A stretch of DNA of 64,000 nucleotides. Source: Penelope pileata. Its lineage: Eukaryota > Chordata > Aves > Galliformes > Cracidae. The notes below the pieces were generated by a model, which was given only the letters and a program-made list of their open reading frames with translations, did no database searches and was not told where the DNA came from. Location: assembly GCA_013396635.1 (NCBI GenBank), contig WBMW01002277.1, forward strand, positions 763,098 to 827,097, written 5' to 3'. Of the stretch, positions 25,064 through 38,900 are shown piece by piece; position 1 is the stretch's first letter; every line of letters starts with the position of its first letter. Position numbers and translations under genes: made by a program.

Positions 25064-27356
25064 TTTCTTTTGGCCATAAACGGCCAACCTTGCACTCAGC
25101 AGGAGCAAGTCAAGGCCCTTTCTCCTTTCTTCAGCTGCCAGTTTTCACAGAAGCTGTAGGGTTTTGAAAATGACATTTGCAGGGAGGGAAGAGCATATTG
25201 GGCCAATAGGCTAAAAGTTATGAGAACACATAGAAATGGACAAATAGGAAAGCTTTATTAGCTTCATTTCTGCAAGAAATGAACACAAGTTCATCTCAAT
25301 TATCCAGAGAAGTAGAAAGTCAGGAAGGAAATGGCACAAAAGGAAAAGCTGTTTCACCCGTGCTGCACAGCAGAATTGGAAAAAGAATCCCAATCTTGAT
25401 GACTGAATGTGTTGTTCTTGTATCATCTTTCCAAATGCCCTCCGCACGCAGACTGCATGGGTGACTCAAAGGAAAACAACTTCTGACCACAGGCTCATGC
25501 TGCTTTTTTTTTACATCCTCTTTTCCACTGATGGTGCATGTTCTTCACCTGTATCATTACGTTACTGTCAGGATAAGAATTCAGAAAGACCAAATGCCAC
25601 AGAAAGGAGTAACAAAATTAACAATTTACAACACTCTGGTAATCCAAGCTTTGAAAATGACAATTTACTTACTTTGAGAGAACACAAAAAGCCTGTATGT
25701 TGCAACACCGGGAGACAGAAGGGCAGCATGATGCCCTGTAAAAGCGTGTCACCTTACACTGGGTGTATTGAGTATGACTCTGTGACCCATTTGGATACCA
25801 ACTACATCAAACTATAGTAAATGTGTTTATGTTTTTGCCTTTTTTAAAATTTACTATATTTTTCAATACTTGTTTTGCCTATATAGACTTTCTTGTGAAC
25901 TCTCCAGTCCTGAGATTCAGCAGCACCTGGTGCAATTCCTTGCTGGCTCCTTCAATTACAGCAAATACTGTCACTTCTCATTTTTATAAGCCCTTGGTTA
26001 TAGGTCTTCACTGCTCTATTTTACTTCCCTATCTAGATTCACAGTATCAGAAGCAGAATATAACAACCCAAAATGAAAATTCAAAATAACAGAAAAAAAA
26101 GTGATTGAATTAGCATGACATTTTGCCAACTAACACTTTACCATATGCTGCATCTTGTTCTGCTGTCCTTTATGTCTTTGTGTGTGTTCTGCAAATGAGC
26201 TGGATATAGAACTCGTAGAGAAGTACCCCATACAGTCAGTAACACCCATTAGAAAAATCTGAATCTTGTAGTAGCATTTGGTATGACAAACACTGACAGC
26301 CAAGCATGGATCCTGGGCAGACCAAGGAATTAGTCGACACAGAACTCTGATTAGAAGTAAAGGTGGTACAGTGCCAATCAAAGAGGCAAACAAAAGCAGG
26401 ATCATGTAAGATTAACTTGAACGCACTTATCTGTAACATCAACAGAAAGTTCTGATAAAGAGGTGACTGCTGACTTCTCAGAACTTCCATAGATAGCTGA
26501 CTTGGCTCCACACAATATTTGGATGAAGAAACTGGGTGGTATGAAATTAGCATGCTATTATTATAACGTGGGCAAAAGAGTCTCATTAAGATACAGCCTC
26601 TGCTGCTGGAGGATAAGTTAAAGTCGCTTACTCTATTAGAGCATTTGATACAATGTACCTGATAAACACATTAGTTGTTTGCTCTTATCTTTTTGGTGCT
26701 ATCAAATTACTTAGTAATTGAATGCATCAAGAACCCTAGAAGATCATTATGGCACAGAGATCACTCTGGCTTATCCTTAAGCATCCTGTAGTGAATTGTA
26801 TCAGCTAGGGAGCTGATTATATTCATCTCAAATAGTATTTACTCTTTTCACTCCTTCCTTTGTAGTCCTGTTGCCTCCTTGCAATTTTAATTAACGCTTT
26901 TTGATCGCAGTATTCTTTTATACGTGTTCTTAGCCATTTGAGTCTGTTCTCCCTTTTTACAGGACTCCTTTTTTGTTTTTTAAAACTCAATAGCTTCCAC
27001 TGGAGTCAAGCCAGGGATAACCGTATTTTGCCATGATGCTTTTTATTCCCAGTAAGTACAAACACTATTCTTCAGAATAACTGATCATATAAATATAAGT
27101 CTGGATTTTGTATTTCAGAGTGAAAAAATAGGCAAAATGTAGTTTATATGGTGAAAAAGAAAGTTTCCCCCTTACTTTAGTCAACAGCTTTATTTTGGTA
27201 TGCAACTCTTCTCTACAGTTTTTTTTAACTACTGAATAGAAATCTGAGAATGTTTACTCAGATGTTCTTACCTAAAAAATTTGGAATTATTAATGGGAGA
27301 TATACTTTTCTTGAAGTGTACTGATTTTGTCCAGCTGTCTCAAGCTGCTTCAGATC

Positions 27357-27390
27357 ATCTAGTATACAGCACAATCTAGTATACAGCACA
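27357..27390 (+). repeat. 17-bp tandem repeat, two copies
   Basis: Two adjacent perfect copies of 'atctagtatacagcaca'. A third, diverged copy (4 mismatches) lies at 27415-27431. Confidence 0.85.
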
Positions 27391-28096
27391 ACTATTTTCT
27401 GCCTGCTTCGAATTATCTAATACATTGCACAAGATCTAGAAGACTCTACCTTTACTGTTCCATATATGGAGCTTCTGTTGTTAGTCTGTTCCATGGTATC
27501 ACCCAATCTGCCTTCATCTTCAATGAGTGCATAAATTGTACTCTGATAATAAGATGCTGAAATATTTACTGTTGCTGATATTGTTGCATAAGATTTATAT
27601 GTACTTTCCACTATAATGTATCCTTAAGTTTTCACCTTGATCATCACTTCCCTTCCTCCCCGCAAAGGACTCTTAGGAGTTATAGTTCAAGAGATATAGT
27701 TCAGAGATCCACATTTTTTCTTTTTCTGTTGAAAAACCTGGAGGTATGACTACCATAACCATTTTGAACACTTTGTAAGAGGTCATTTATGCACATATGT
27801 TGATAATAACATTTGAGTTTTCTTCTCCTCTTCAGCAGAAATTGGCTAAAAAAAAGAGGGGTAAAAATAGCTACAAAGCCTAGATCTTAGCAAGTCTCTT
27901 CCATCCTACAAAACCTATGATTTTTTTTTTTTGTTTTTATAATAAAAGAATGACCATTTTTAAACATGGTGTAAGGGTGCCATGTTGTCCCTATGAGAGT
28001 ACGTATTTCCAATAATTTTTCTTGTAATTCTGTGGTATGTCATTCCATACACAGGTGGAGCAATAAAGCAATACTACATCATGGGATTAGAGGAAC

Positions 28097-28160
28097 ATAG
28101 AATCATAGAATCACAAGGTTGGAAAGGACCTACAAGATCATCTAGTCCAACCGTCAAAGA
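28097..28160 (-). mobile_element. CR1 3'-end fragment, inverted
   Basis: The plus strand reads 'atagaatcatagaatcacaa', then 'ggttggaaaggacctacaag' and 'atcatctagtccaacc', the reverse complement of the CR1 terminus. Similarity fades within about 100 bases to the right. Confidence 0.85.
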
Positions 28161-29796
28161 AGCTAAAATCTTATTAAAGTTCCCAGGGCTACCAACAGCC
28201 TTGTTTACAACACACTTTTCTTTCCCAGAGAAGCTAGGACATCCTTTTATGCTGTCTAGTAGTACAATAGACACGTCATTTTTTCCCCTGTATTCACATC
28301 ACTAACACCGATTTTTACAAAAACAACAGAACTACTGACATTTTTTTCCCACTAGATATTGATGAGAAACTGTAGTTTATTTTGATAAGTGGTGGAAACA
28401 CAAAACATGCACAAATTTTAGTTCTGTTGTTCCACAGGTGTTACTCCAGTTGGTGTTCTCATGCAGCAGCTAAGCTTCAGTTTGATCACTGGCTCTGAGT
28501 TTTGGAAAGGTCTGCACAAACCCTCTAGTGGTGCCTTCCCACATCTGTGATTTTTCTCCTGTCATAAAGCTGCTTGACTAGTATACTTTGCTTGGGAGAA
28601 TAAAAAGCTGTTGGCAGCCAAAACTGTTGGGTTTTGTTTTTGTAACTAATATGTATGCACATTCTAAAGAAGTAGATGGTACATCCAGAACTTGAAATAG
28701 AAAAAATATTTTCTTCTGTCCAGTCATTCCTGTCATATTTGCTGGTTTTAGTTATATGTAATTGGTATATTGTTATTAAAAATATAAGTTCAAGTGGAGT
28801 ACTTGAACAAAGTTTTGTCCTTTGGGCTCTATATGCACATGTAACACTGTCACCACCTCGGCTACAAAGCTCTGAGTTAATCCACGATGGCTTGCAGATG
28901 TGGTTGCTCAGGGAAGAAGATATAAAATGCTTATGGATCATTATTCTTCAGCCAAAAACTGCTAAATTATTCATCTGAATGTTATAGATAGATTAGTATC
29001 CATAGATACTTATATTCAGTGGATGCAAGATAGCTCTTAGAAGTCATACTTAATGCTTTTTTCTTTTTAAATATCAAGTTTTTTTCTGCTAATCGCTTCA
29101 TTTGCTTTTCTGCTACATGATAAACACTTTGTGTGCCAGACAGCGAGGACAAATTTTACAGCATTTTTCATATATGCTGCAATACAAGGAAACATGGAGA
29201 GGAGAAACCTGTATCAATGATTTGTATGTGTTTGTCAAGGGACTGTTTAAGGCCAAGAATAAAGCATTAAATTTCATCTCTAAAGTCTGTGCCACAATTC
29301 CTCTTGAGCTTCAGCAGGATTCTTTAAAAAGAACAATGCCTTTATTCCCCCTTAGTAGTCAGTTTTCTGCCAACATTATAAGTTCATTCTCCCTTGCACG
29401 CAGTTACATTTAATCCTGGCTGGGAGAACAGCACGCGCCTTCCCACAGGCCATGGCTTTGCTCATGTGCTCGGGAGGCTGCCCCTGGCTCTCTGTCACAG
29501 AAAATATTCTCTGATACTTCCTATTGTGGGAACATTATTAACGTTTTTAGATTTTCAGGTATTTTTTATGCATGACGCCCACTCAACATCTGGGTACAGA
29601 GCCGATTAGGTTAATCTGCAGCGTGCCACCCTTATCCTTAACATTTTTTTCCCCCCCACAGTAACCGCGTATAACTTCACTACAGAAGAATTAGCCGCGC
29701 TTAGGAGCGGTTCCGCGGCCCTCGGGCTCGGGGCAGACTGCCTCCTGCCCGCTGAGGCACCCGCACCGCCGTGGCCCCCTCAGCGCGGCCGCCGCC

Positions 29797-29922
29797 ATGC
29801 AGCGCTTGCCCCTACTCCCCCCGCACAGAGTGCCGCCATTTCCCCCTTCCCACAACGCCGCGCGGCGCTGCGCTCCGCTCCCGGGGCGGGCGCTCGCCGC
29901 TCGCTGGGCCGCCCGTTGCTAG
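29797..29922 (+). promoter_or_regulatory. Upstream open reading frame in the DYNC2I1 leader
   Basis: An ATG in a strong context (GCCGCC ATG C) opens a 41-codon frame that ends at TAG 29920-29922, 45 bases before the DYNC2I1 start codon. The main start has a weaker -3 base (C). If transcripts start above 29797, this small frame could limit translation of the main product. The transcription start is not known from sequence alone. Confidence 0.5.
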
Positions 29923-29927
29923 GCAGG
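29915..29927 (+). promoter_or_regulatory. X-box-like (RFX) motif
   Basis: GTTGCTAGGCAGG matches the left half and core of the RFX X-box (GTTGCYAxGGCAAC-type palindrome), with a weaker right half. It lies 41 bases before the start codon. RFX factors drive many ciliary genes, and the downstream gene encodes a ciliary dynein subunit, so the site is plausible. The degenerate right half leaves some doubt. Confidence 0.55.
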
Positions 29928-29967
29928 CCCGGACGCGGCCCTCGTGCCCTCTCGGAGGCCGCCTCCC

Positions 29968-29982
29968 ATGGAGGGCGATAAG
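29968..29982 (+). CDS. DYNC2I1: DYNC2I1 coding exon 1
   Basis: Five codons (MEGDK) followed by the donor gtgagg. The residue pattern before RRTK matches the human start, which supports this ATG over the one at 29797. Confidence 0.85.
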
Positions 29983-32900
29983 GTGAGGCGCCGGCCGGCG
30001 GCGGTCGGGCTGTGGGATGCGGGCGAGCTCTCCGGAGCCGTGAGGGGAGCCGCGGTGGGGCCGCCTCGCCTCTTTCCCCCTCAGGAGGGCCCCGCGGGGG
30101 TGGCAGCGGGGCTCCTCCGCCCNCCTCGAGCCCCCACCCCGTTCCTTCTGCTGCCCTGAGGGTGCCACGCCGCTTCCCTGTCCGGTCGTTGTCCCTGTGA
30201 CACGCCGATACGCTGTCAGCCACGTAGCAGCAGTGAGGAAATCCTGATTCCTTCAGTGGGGTAATCCTCGTTCCTTGTGTTCTCCCAGTCCTGTGGCTGT
30301 TCCCGCTGGTCAGATTTGGCTGTTGATGGAAACACCCGAAGCTGCTCCCAGCTGAGACTGTAGATAAAGCATTTTAACTATATCTATCTATTTAATTATT
30401 TTACCTATAACCGTTGGGGTTTATTTCCTTAGGGACACCACCATAGCCTTTGTATGATGGTGTTAAATGATGAAAAGTTTGCAGAACTCCAAAGTAATGG
30501 GGAAAAAAAAACATCAAAACACAGCATGTGGACATACAATTATCATGTCACATATTCACTTGAAAAAGCAACAATATCACATCACTTTTCCATTTTATTA
30601 TTAACTGTTCTGTCAATCTGGATTTTACAGTTATTTAATTGGTAGTCATTGTACAGAGGCATTTGTACAGCCACACTGTATGAGAAAGAACAGAAACAGC
30701 AAAAGGAGGCTATCGAATCAGGGCTGTTCACCTCTTTGAGGGCTCTCAAGTGGGCAACGCATGTTGGAAATGAGAGGAAGCTGGGGCCTGGAGCATGGCA
30801 TGGCATGGCAAAGTGGCTAAGGAGCCCTTCAGGCTAAAGACAAGAAATCCTAAGAGGGAATCTGCCTGCTGTCCTCAAGTATCTAAAGAGAATCTGTGGA
30901 AAAGATGGAGCCAAAGTCTTCACTGAATTGGTCAATGAGATTTAGGGCAACAGCTCCAAATACTGGCAAGGGAAATTGTGACTCGGTGTAAGGCAGACAT
31001 TTTCACATGGGAGTGGTCAAAGCCTAGAACTGGGTTCTCCAGGGAATTTTCAATCTCAGAGATAATAAAAACTCACCTCAGTAAGTCCCTGACCAGGACA
31101 TTGAAGGTAAAATTGTTAGAGCAGGAGGCTGAACCTAATAACATTGATGCACTGATTCATTTCCAAGGGTGTGTGGCCCAACTGTGTATACTCATTTGGT
31201 CCATGGCAGAGTTGAATGGCTCTTAGTGGAAAACCAAAGAATTTTGAGCTTCCTTGCAGGGCCTGGCTGTCAGTCACCATAGGCACTGGCCTCAGAGCTG
31301 TTTGCTTTCTGCATACAGAGCTTGATAACCCAGTAGAGGTCTGTACTTCAGGCCTCTTCCAGGGCTGGTCAAATCAGGTACGCTGCAGATACCTGATCAG
31401 TAAATCACTTAATGTGTATGCGTGAAGACTAAATAAATTGATATTTACGTAACAAAATTTGGCAATGCTTGCCATATATATCTTCATCCTTGCCTTTGAA
31501 AAACTGCTCTTTGTTAAGTGATCTGTTTCTCACTGAAATTGATTGCTGTCTTACTGTCTTATTTGTTCTAGAGAAGAACCAAAGAAGATACTTGGAAATC
31601 AGAAGAACTCAGGAAACATCTTAGGGTAATTTTATTTTATTTCCATTAATCTTGATATTGAGTTACCTTACAGAAATGGCTTTTATTGACAGTCCAAACA
31701 GAGAGGTTTAACTGCTTGTTCCTTTAGGAACTCTGTGTTGTGGGATCTTTCACTCTGCAAGGTTTTTTGGTACACCAGACACTGTAAAACTGTGTCATTG
31801 AATACAAACAGTACGAGACCCTTAAACATCAAGAACGTTTCCAAAGTTATGTCAGTGCATAGCTGTTAACTTCCTTTCCACAATGGACTGTTCTAGAATC
31901 TGTCTAATCCAGCTGTGCCCGGTGTCTGTCTACTCAACTATTTCTTGCTATGCAAGTCATATAAAATTACTGTACAGATTTCTTAATTAGGTAAATGGAA
32001 GAAATACCACTGTTACGGGAATCACATAACACAGTGGGGTCTGATTTGCCTGCCATCCAAATCCAAGTTATACTCCTGCTTTGTATGTACTTAGTTTCCT
32101 ACATGTATATTTTATACTGTAATTGCTGTAATTATCTATGACATTAGTTATGTGCTTTTAAGCTGGTTAATTACTTGCTCCACTGGCCAAATATGCATTC
32201 AGGCTCTGATCAGTAACACCATTCATATTCATTTTGTGCTGCATTTTTTTAAAAGCTGTTTTCCAATGCTCATCTTTCATCTTTCTTTGTCTTGTGCAGA
32301 TCCTCATTAGTTCTTTGATAAACAGGAGATATCATCCTTGTTCCTGTTACCTAGCTTTTTGTCAGTTGTATTTTGAAGCTCACCCTTAGTTTGTTGCCAG
32401 TGCTACAGTATAAGTACTTTGTACTTTTTAGATACTCAGTGACATTTCCTCTGCTTCCACGTAAGGTGAAGCAAACAAATTTGAGTTGGAATGTTTTGGT
32501 GCCAACAGAAGTAGTGTGGTTGTGCTTTCATTTCTGTGAAACAGATGGATAAAGTTTAATTCACTTTACTCATTGACTGTAACCAAATAAAGTTCTGTTT
32601 GTTCCGCATTAAATAAATAGCTAAAATCGTGGATGTAGTGAAACCAGTGGGAGTTTTGGTACATGCTCCAAGAATGTTCAAATATAACCTCTTATAATGT
32701 TAAAAAGATGCACGAATAGTAGCATCCTCATGGGATGTAGGCCAAAAATTTTCTTTCACAACTTTTTTTATGCTGTATTCTGCTTTCTGTTCAAGTAAAA
32801 GCTAATCTTCTATTCTAGTGGCAGTTGCAGGATGCCCAATTATCTGTCATTGCTCTTTATTTCTGTTATATATTTTAGAAGATGGCACAGTTTCTGCCTA

Positions 32901-35900
32901 CCTGAGCTAACAGGATTAAGAAACTTGGATACTTTTTGACCTAACTCTAAACAGAATGCACGGTTCTACGGTATTTTTTTTTTTTCCCCAAACTCATTTC
33001 ACATACATTGGAAGTACAGCTTATAAATCTCACTTATCTATTCTTTTTAATAAATTATTATTATTTTTTTGTACTTCAGGCATCACAACCAGAGAGTCAA
33101 AATGAAGACAAAAAGCACAGAGAAAAGAAACTGCAGAAAGAGAAGGCTGTTCATGACACAGGCATTCATAAAGATGAATGCAAAGACAGAGGGAAGAGCA
33201 AGGAAAGAACGAGAGAGAGATTTAAATCTGTTGAAAGAGACAGGGATAAAATGAGAGAAAGGGGAAAAGAACACCACAGAGAGAAAGACAGAGAGAGAGA
33301 TCAAGATAAACTAGAGTCAAGTTTGGAGAAGGAAAGATACAGTGTACTGAAAGATAAAGACAGAGAGAGCAATAAAGAACGTGATAAAATGCATAGAAGA
33401 CATGAGATAAAGCAAACAGATAAGCAAAATAATCTGAAATCATTTGAAGGAGGAGATAAAGAACATCACAGAAGAAGAGAAAAAAACAGGCAGCGTTTGG
33501 GTGAGTCTCTTTTTGTTGCTCTTTTACTTTGAATTATGTGATATTTAGGTGGAAATACAGAGAGGACGAAGAAAGCAGGTTTGAGTACCTGATGAAATAT
33601 ATATCTATACAGAATCTCATGGCAACTTAGTTTTGTCTTGCTGCTTTTTTAAAAAAAATTTGATGCCGGTTTCCCTTCCTTTGAAGAGAGTGAATTTTAC
33701 TGTTTTTGTTGGTCAGTTGACTTGGCAAGAATGACAACTACTTTCCTGGCCATACATTCTCTACTGAGTAATGCATTTGAATCCCAAAGTTGCAGGCTGA
33801 TTGCTGAAGTTAGTAGCATGTGTGGCTACTCTTAGCATTACAAAAGACAATTGAGAACAGAGGGATTCATCAGGAAAGAAGCAGGAATAACCAGCTTTGT
33901 AGAGAGAATTTCAACTGAACATCATGTTATTTTAGAAAGTTACTACATTTTAGAAAGTCACTGTCAATGAAATGATGTTTTCTGCATGCTGGAGTTAATC
34001 ATGTACAGCGCTTGAGTATAATAAAGTGTGCTTATTGATTTTTACATATTTTCTAGAAGAGGAGAAAACAAGAGGTGACAAGCGAGAAAGAAGACATACA
34101 GGAAAGAAGGTAAGAGAAAGGAATGAAGTGTTTTGTAATGGAGTAAGATAAAATTGTAAAATAATGAAGAAACCGCATCAGACTCTACTCTCCAAGAAAT
34201 TCAAGAGCTGCATATGCGATAACGTTCTCACAAGTGTACAAAATACACAACAAAATGTGTCTGGGCCATTCAATTTTAAAAAGATGCTTAATTCCTTTAA
34301 GAAAGACATACAATGAAATTTGGATAGTAAATGTAGCTTTATTCTTTTACAGCTTCATCAAATTTTCCCATCTGCTATTTATGCTTTTATTACAAGGATA
34401 TTGGGATAGAATATAGGATACATCCTATTTTATTATAGACCACCTAGTAAATAAAGAATGAAATTTTAGTGTGAAGAATATGTAATCCAAAAGCTTTCTG
34501 TAACAAAGTATGCAGTGTCCTTGAAGAACTATTAGAATCTGAAGTGTTGTGGTAATTTGAAACTTGTTTCTCCATCACTGATGGTAAAAAATTTGGCTGG
34601 AAGATTCAGATTGGCAGAAAGAGGTACGTAAAAAATCTGTCCATTTTTGACCATTTATACAGTGTATTTGTAAGATAAAGTGGTCCTGTAGAACTTCCTT
34701 CAGTGTTATTTTTCCCATTTCAGGATAATAATGCGAAAAAGAGCATTGACAAATTTTCTGCAGACAAAGTTGGAGATGGTGAACATGGACACAAGTTACA
34801 GAGAGATAAAGAGTTGGATAAAGAAGAAAAAAAGAGACACAGGGAGAAAAAAGAACATTCTGTTAGGCCAGGAAAAGAGAGACCTTCAAAAGAGAGAAGT
34901 CACCGATCTTATGAAAAAGAAGAGGAAGAAAAACATAAGTCAAAGAGATCTAAAGAGGGATCTTCCCGAGGAGACAGAGGACAATCAGCAGAAGCTAATA
35001 AGAGAGTGAAAAGTGGAGAAAATGAAAGAAAGAAGCTTGATCTTGGGGTTAGTTTTCTTTACACTTTAAAGTATTGCCTTATCACTTAACTGTCGTTGAT
35101 ATGTCGTTACTGATAAGATGAACAATTAAAATACTGGGATTGTACATCAGCATTTTCTGGAATTTGAAGCTAAGGTGGTAGATTAAAATACTACATCTGC
35201 ATTTAAGTGTTCTGACCCAGGGCTGATTCTACCCATGAAATCTGAACTGGAAACTTGTGTCTGTGTTGTAAGTTTCTTTTTTAATAAAATTCTTGATGGC
35301 TGTGGCTTTCAAAAGTCAAGACTGACGTCAAAAACAGGCTAGAGATCCATTGAAATGTAGTGACTGCCTTTATAGAAAAAAATGATGATTTCTATAGAGG
35401 CTGTTTATGATATTTCTTATAAAGGGAGCATGGGTATCTCACAATTAGGCGTATGAATGTATGTCCCTTATATTCATGAGTTTTGCATCTACTTCTGAAG
35501 CCATTAAGGATCTTTTCAATATAGAGCATGATGTTATGTCCTAGAGATTTAATCAGAAACCTAACCTGGAAATTTTACTGTTTTAAGTTCTCATTGTACT
35601 AGAATGAGAGAGGAAACGTAGTAATTTGTGACTCTTAAAATCTGAGGTGAGTTTTTTTGCAATTAGTGCAAATTAATTCATCTATTATAAACACGTTTTA
35701 CTGTTAAATATCGGTACTACTAATACAGGTTTGTATACATATTTCCTTCCAGCATTCTGACACTTTAATATTGTGATTTCTTTTACAGAACAGTGAACCC
35801 AAAAAAGAGGAGGGGGATCAAGAAGAAATGAGACATCAGCATGTAAGGTAAATTCAGATTTAAAATGAATGTGTGCTGTATGGTATCTGCTAAGATACAG

Positions 35901-38900
35901 TCACCACTAAAACATTAAACATGAGATCTTGATGTATGATACACAATTTCTGAAATAATCAAAGAAACTGTTAAGGAGCAGAGGTGGTGGTTGATTTTCT
36001 CCCTGATTGTATTGTCCTCATAAATAAACCCCCTGAATGAAACACCACCTTTGAATGTCAATCTATGATTTACATCTTTAGAGCATGTGCCACCAACCTG
36101 ATTTTGATCTCCAGCTGGCTGCAGATATTAATAAAACTAATATGCATGGTTTTCAAATTTTTTCTGTCTAATTTTTCATTTGTATTGATGCAGTTACAGG
36201 CATTACATCTGGACAGGTTTTTATGCAATTCTTGGCTGATTAGTCACTTTGTGGTTTCATTATCATTTTATTTCATAAAGAGATCTATGAAAGTATTTGT
36301 AGAAATATTTCTGTTTGTTGGAAAATTTCAATTTTTTTTCATTTTCAGGAAGAAACAGCAATTTTTTTCTTAAAAAAACTCAATGCTTTCTTCTGAGTTA
36401 ACTAAGAAAATTGACATTCTCTTTTTCAATAGGACTGTGGAAGATAAAGGAAAAATCAGTGAAAAAGAGATAAGAGACACAAGACAAGAGGTAAAATTAC
36501 TTGGTTTTGGATCTTAGAATGTTGTGTTTTTCTTGGGATTAATAACAATTACAATATGTATTTCAATATAATGCCATTTTACCATTCTAAGGTAAGGTAA
36601 TATGTATATTTGTTGATCTTCAGTATCTATTAACCTCTCTTTTTGAATACAGCATTAGAAAGCAGATTTATTCTGTATAAATTTGACAAGCATTAAAGGT
36701 AGCCATCTATTCAACTTTGTATCAGTATCTTCTGCGCTTGAAAAAGTAATTCTCAATAGATGGGAAGAGTTTAGACATATGTAATATAAATCATCTAAAG
36801 ATACCTACAGTATATCATTTCTTTCTGTAATCAGCTGACACTGGCAAATAAAATGTCGTGTAAGTCAAATAAAATGCAGCTAGCGATGTGATTTCTATAT
36901 GTTACTTAAAACAGTTACCATAACAGAGAGGAAAGTATTTTTATGAACAGACAGGGTGTTCATTCATTCATTCATTTATTTAAACGGGCAGGTGTGGACA
37001 GACCTAGGTTTTCAGCAAGTGTAGTGTGCAAGCTGTGTAAACTTGGGTTTATTTGGACCTGTCTGTGCAGATACAGCCTAATTTTATCATAAAAAGCTTT
37101 AAAATATTCTATGATATTTTGAACAATTTGTAACCATCCTCCAAAATCCAAATTCTTTTTTGTAATGTTGTAGGATTAGGGTCCGGATCTGAGAAAACGT
37201 AGTACCAATTGAAGACATGCTCTTTTGTGTTCTCGTGTTATGGGCAGCGATTTGTCTTTCACATGCACTTCACATATACTTTGTTCTTTCAAAAACATTC
37301 TAACTTCTATTATAACCTGACTGTTTTCATGCCGCGAATACATCTGTTTCAAGACTGTTCTAAGACCTCTGTTAGCTGTTATTCTTTTCTTCTAATTTCC
37401 AATACATTTCTATCATTCTTGCATTAGGACAAGCATTTACCTTTAATACTTTTTTTGGGTTTGCTTCCCCTAATGAATTTATAGAAAGCATGTCTGTTCT
37501 TTTCCTGACTTAATTTTGCTGACCCTTACATGCCAAATTCTTCATTCCTCTCATCATCCTAGCAGCTGTCTCTTTGTTTCGATTTGCATTGATTTTTCTT
37601 GAACATGGGTGGCCAGAGTTGAACTCGGTATTGAACGTGAGTTTTCATCAGTGCCTTGCATAATACTGTACAGGACATAAATACCTTTCTGTTCCTGAAA
37701 GAACCTTTCTGACGTATTTTTCTAATTTAATATGCACAGCTCTTATCACTGTGGTGAACAGTCATCCTGGATCAACTAATAAGTTGAAATTTTTCTCTTC
37801 CTCCATTGTTTCCAACAGCTGAGGTTCCAGGTTGCAGCTGGCATTGCGCTAATCATTAAGGCCCAGATTTAGCCTACCTTTTTATACAAGCAGTTTAGAC
37901 CTTCTAGGTCTCGTCTCATTTTGCATTAACTCTGTCCTCATTGGCAACAGAAGGCAAACTAGGAGGATGAGATCCTTTCTTAGGACCTGACTCAACAGGG
38001 ATAGTTAAGTCAAATTCCATGGGTTTGCACTTTATGCTGTAGAACATCATACATTTGTTACTCCAAGTGCCACAGTCATCCAGGTATTCCAGCTCGTCTT
38101 CCTGATCCCACTTTGTGTTGACAACATATTCTCCACAGGCTTCCTGAAGTAGGGACCCAGCTGAGATAGAACGATTCTGATTTCCTATGAGAACTTGGGA
38201 GGTTCTTAGGAGGACAGTAGGATTTTGAAAACTTTGAAAATTTTTACCGATCAAAAACTACGTGTGTAATAGATGCAATGTTATAAACATGTATGCATTA
38301 ATAAAAATGACAGCTCAATATACGTATTCAGGAATTGTTACTAGGGTAATGAAAACTATCAATATCTTTCTGTATTACTACATTTATTTTGCCTAAATGG
38401 AATAAGGATAAAAAAATTTCTTTATGAGCTGGTTACTGCTGGGTACCTGCAACATTGCAGGAAAAAAAAATCTGGGAAAATTTTCCCAATTTTGGCCAGT
38501 TTTGCACAAATGGTCAGCCTGACTAATATAATCTATTCTTGATCCCAAGACTGATCTGAGAAATGACTGAAAGCGGCAGCCAGAAAGACTGAAATACTGT
38601 AGTTCTAGTTGTAGGAGTCTGATGACTCTGTAAAACAAGGTATCCATGTAAGCTTATATAATGTCTTTAATACTTTTGGGAGGAAAGTACTACATACTTT
38701 GAAAACTAGATGGCTGCTGATCCGTGCTGTAGCTGCAGTTGATAGAAGGGGATTGTAGGTGTTGAGCTAGTCAAATTCCTGAAATACCTACAATGAGTTT
38801 CATGAGTTTCCAACCTCTGGTCCTGGTGGAGAGAGGAAAGATAATGGGATCCTAGACTGAACACTGTTATCCGAAACAGAAAGCTCTTGAACAGTCATGA

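Larger units (their letters stand above)
25064..29690. other. Intergenic region between the ESYT2 and DYNC2I1 promoters
   Basis: AT-rich sequence without a recognisable gene. It contains a short CR1 fragment near 28097-28160, a small 17-bp tandem repeat near 27357-27390, and only short open frames without splice or family support. Confidence 0.6.
29690..30130 (+). promoter_or_regulatory. CpG island and promoter of DYNC2I1
   Basis: A strongly GC- and CpG-rich block surrounds the first coding exon of DYNC2I1 (29968-29982) and extends into intron 1. It has no TATA box. It contains GCCGCCAT blocks (29791-29798 and near 29830) that resemble YY1 sites read on the minus strand, a GC box (GGGGCGGG at 29883-29890), and an X-box-like motif at 29915-29927. 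A lone N lies at 30123. Confidence 0.8.

Noticed and set aside
29780..30223. A 147-codon minus-strand frame over the DYNC2I1 CpG island
   Set aside because: Low-complexity Pro/Arg/Ala composition, crosses the N at 30123 and overlaps the promoter. No family resemblance.
37916..38254. A 112-codon minus-strand frame in DYNC2I1 intron 7
   Set aside because: The composition is protein-like, but I recognise no family and see no start context, promoter or splice partners. Left unannotated; a protein search could decide.
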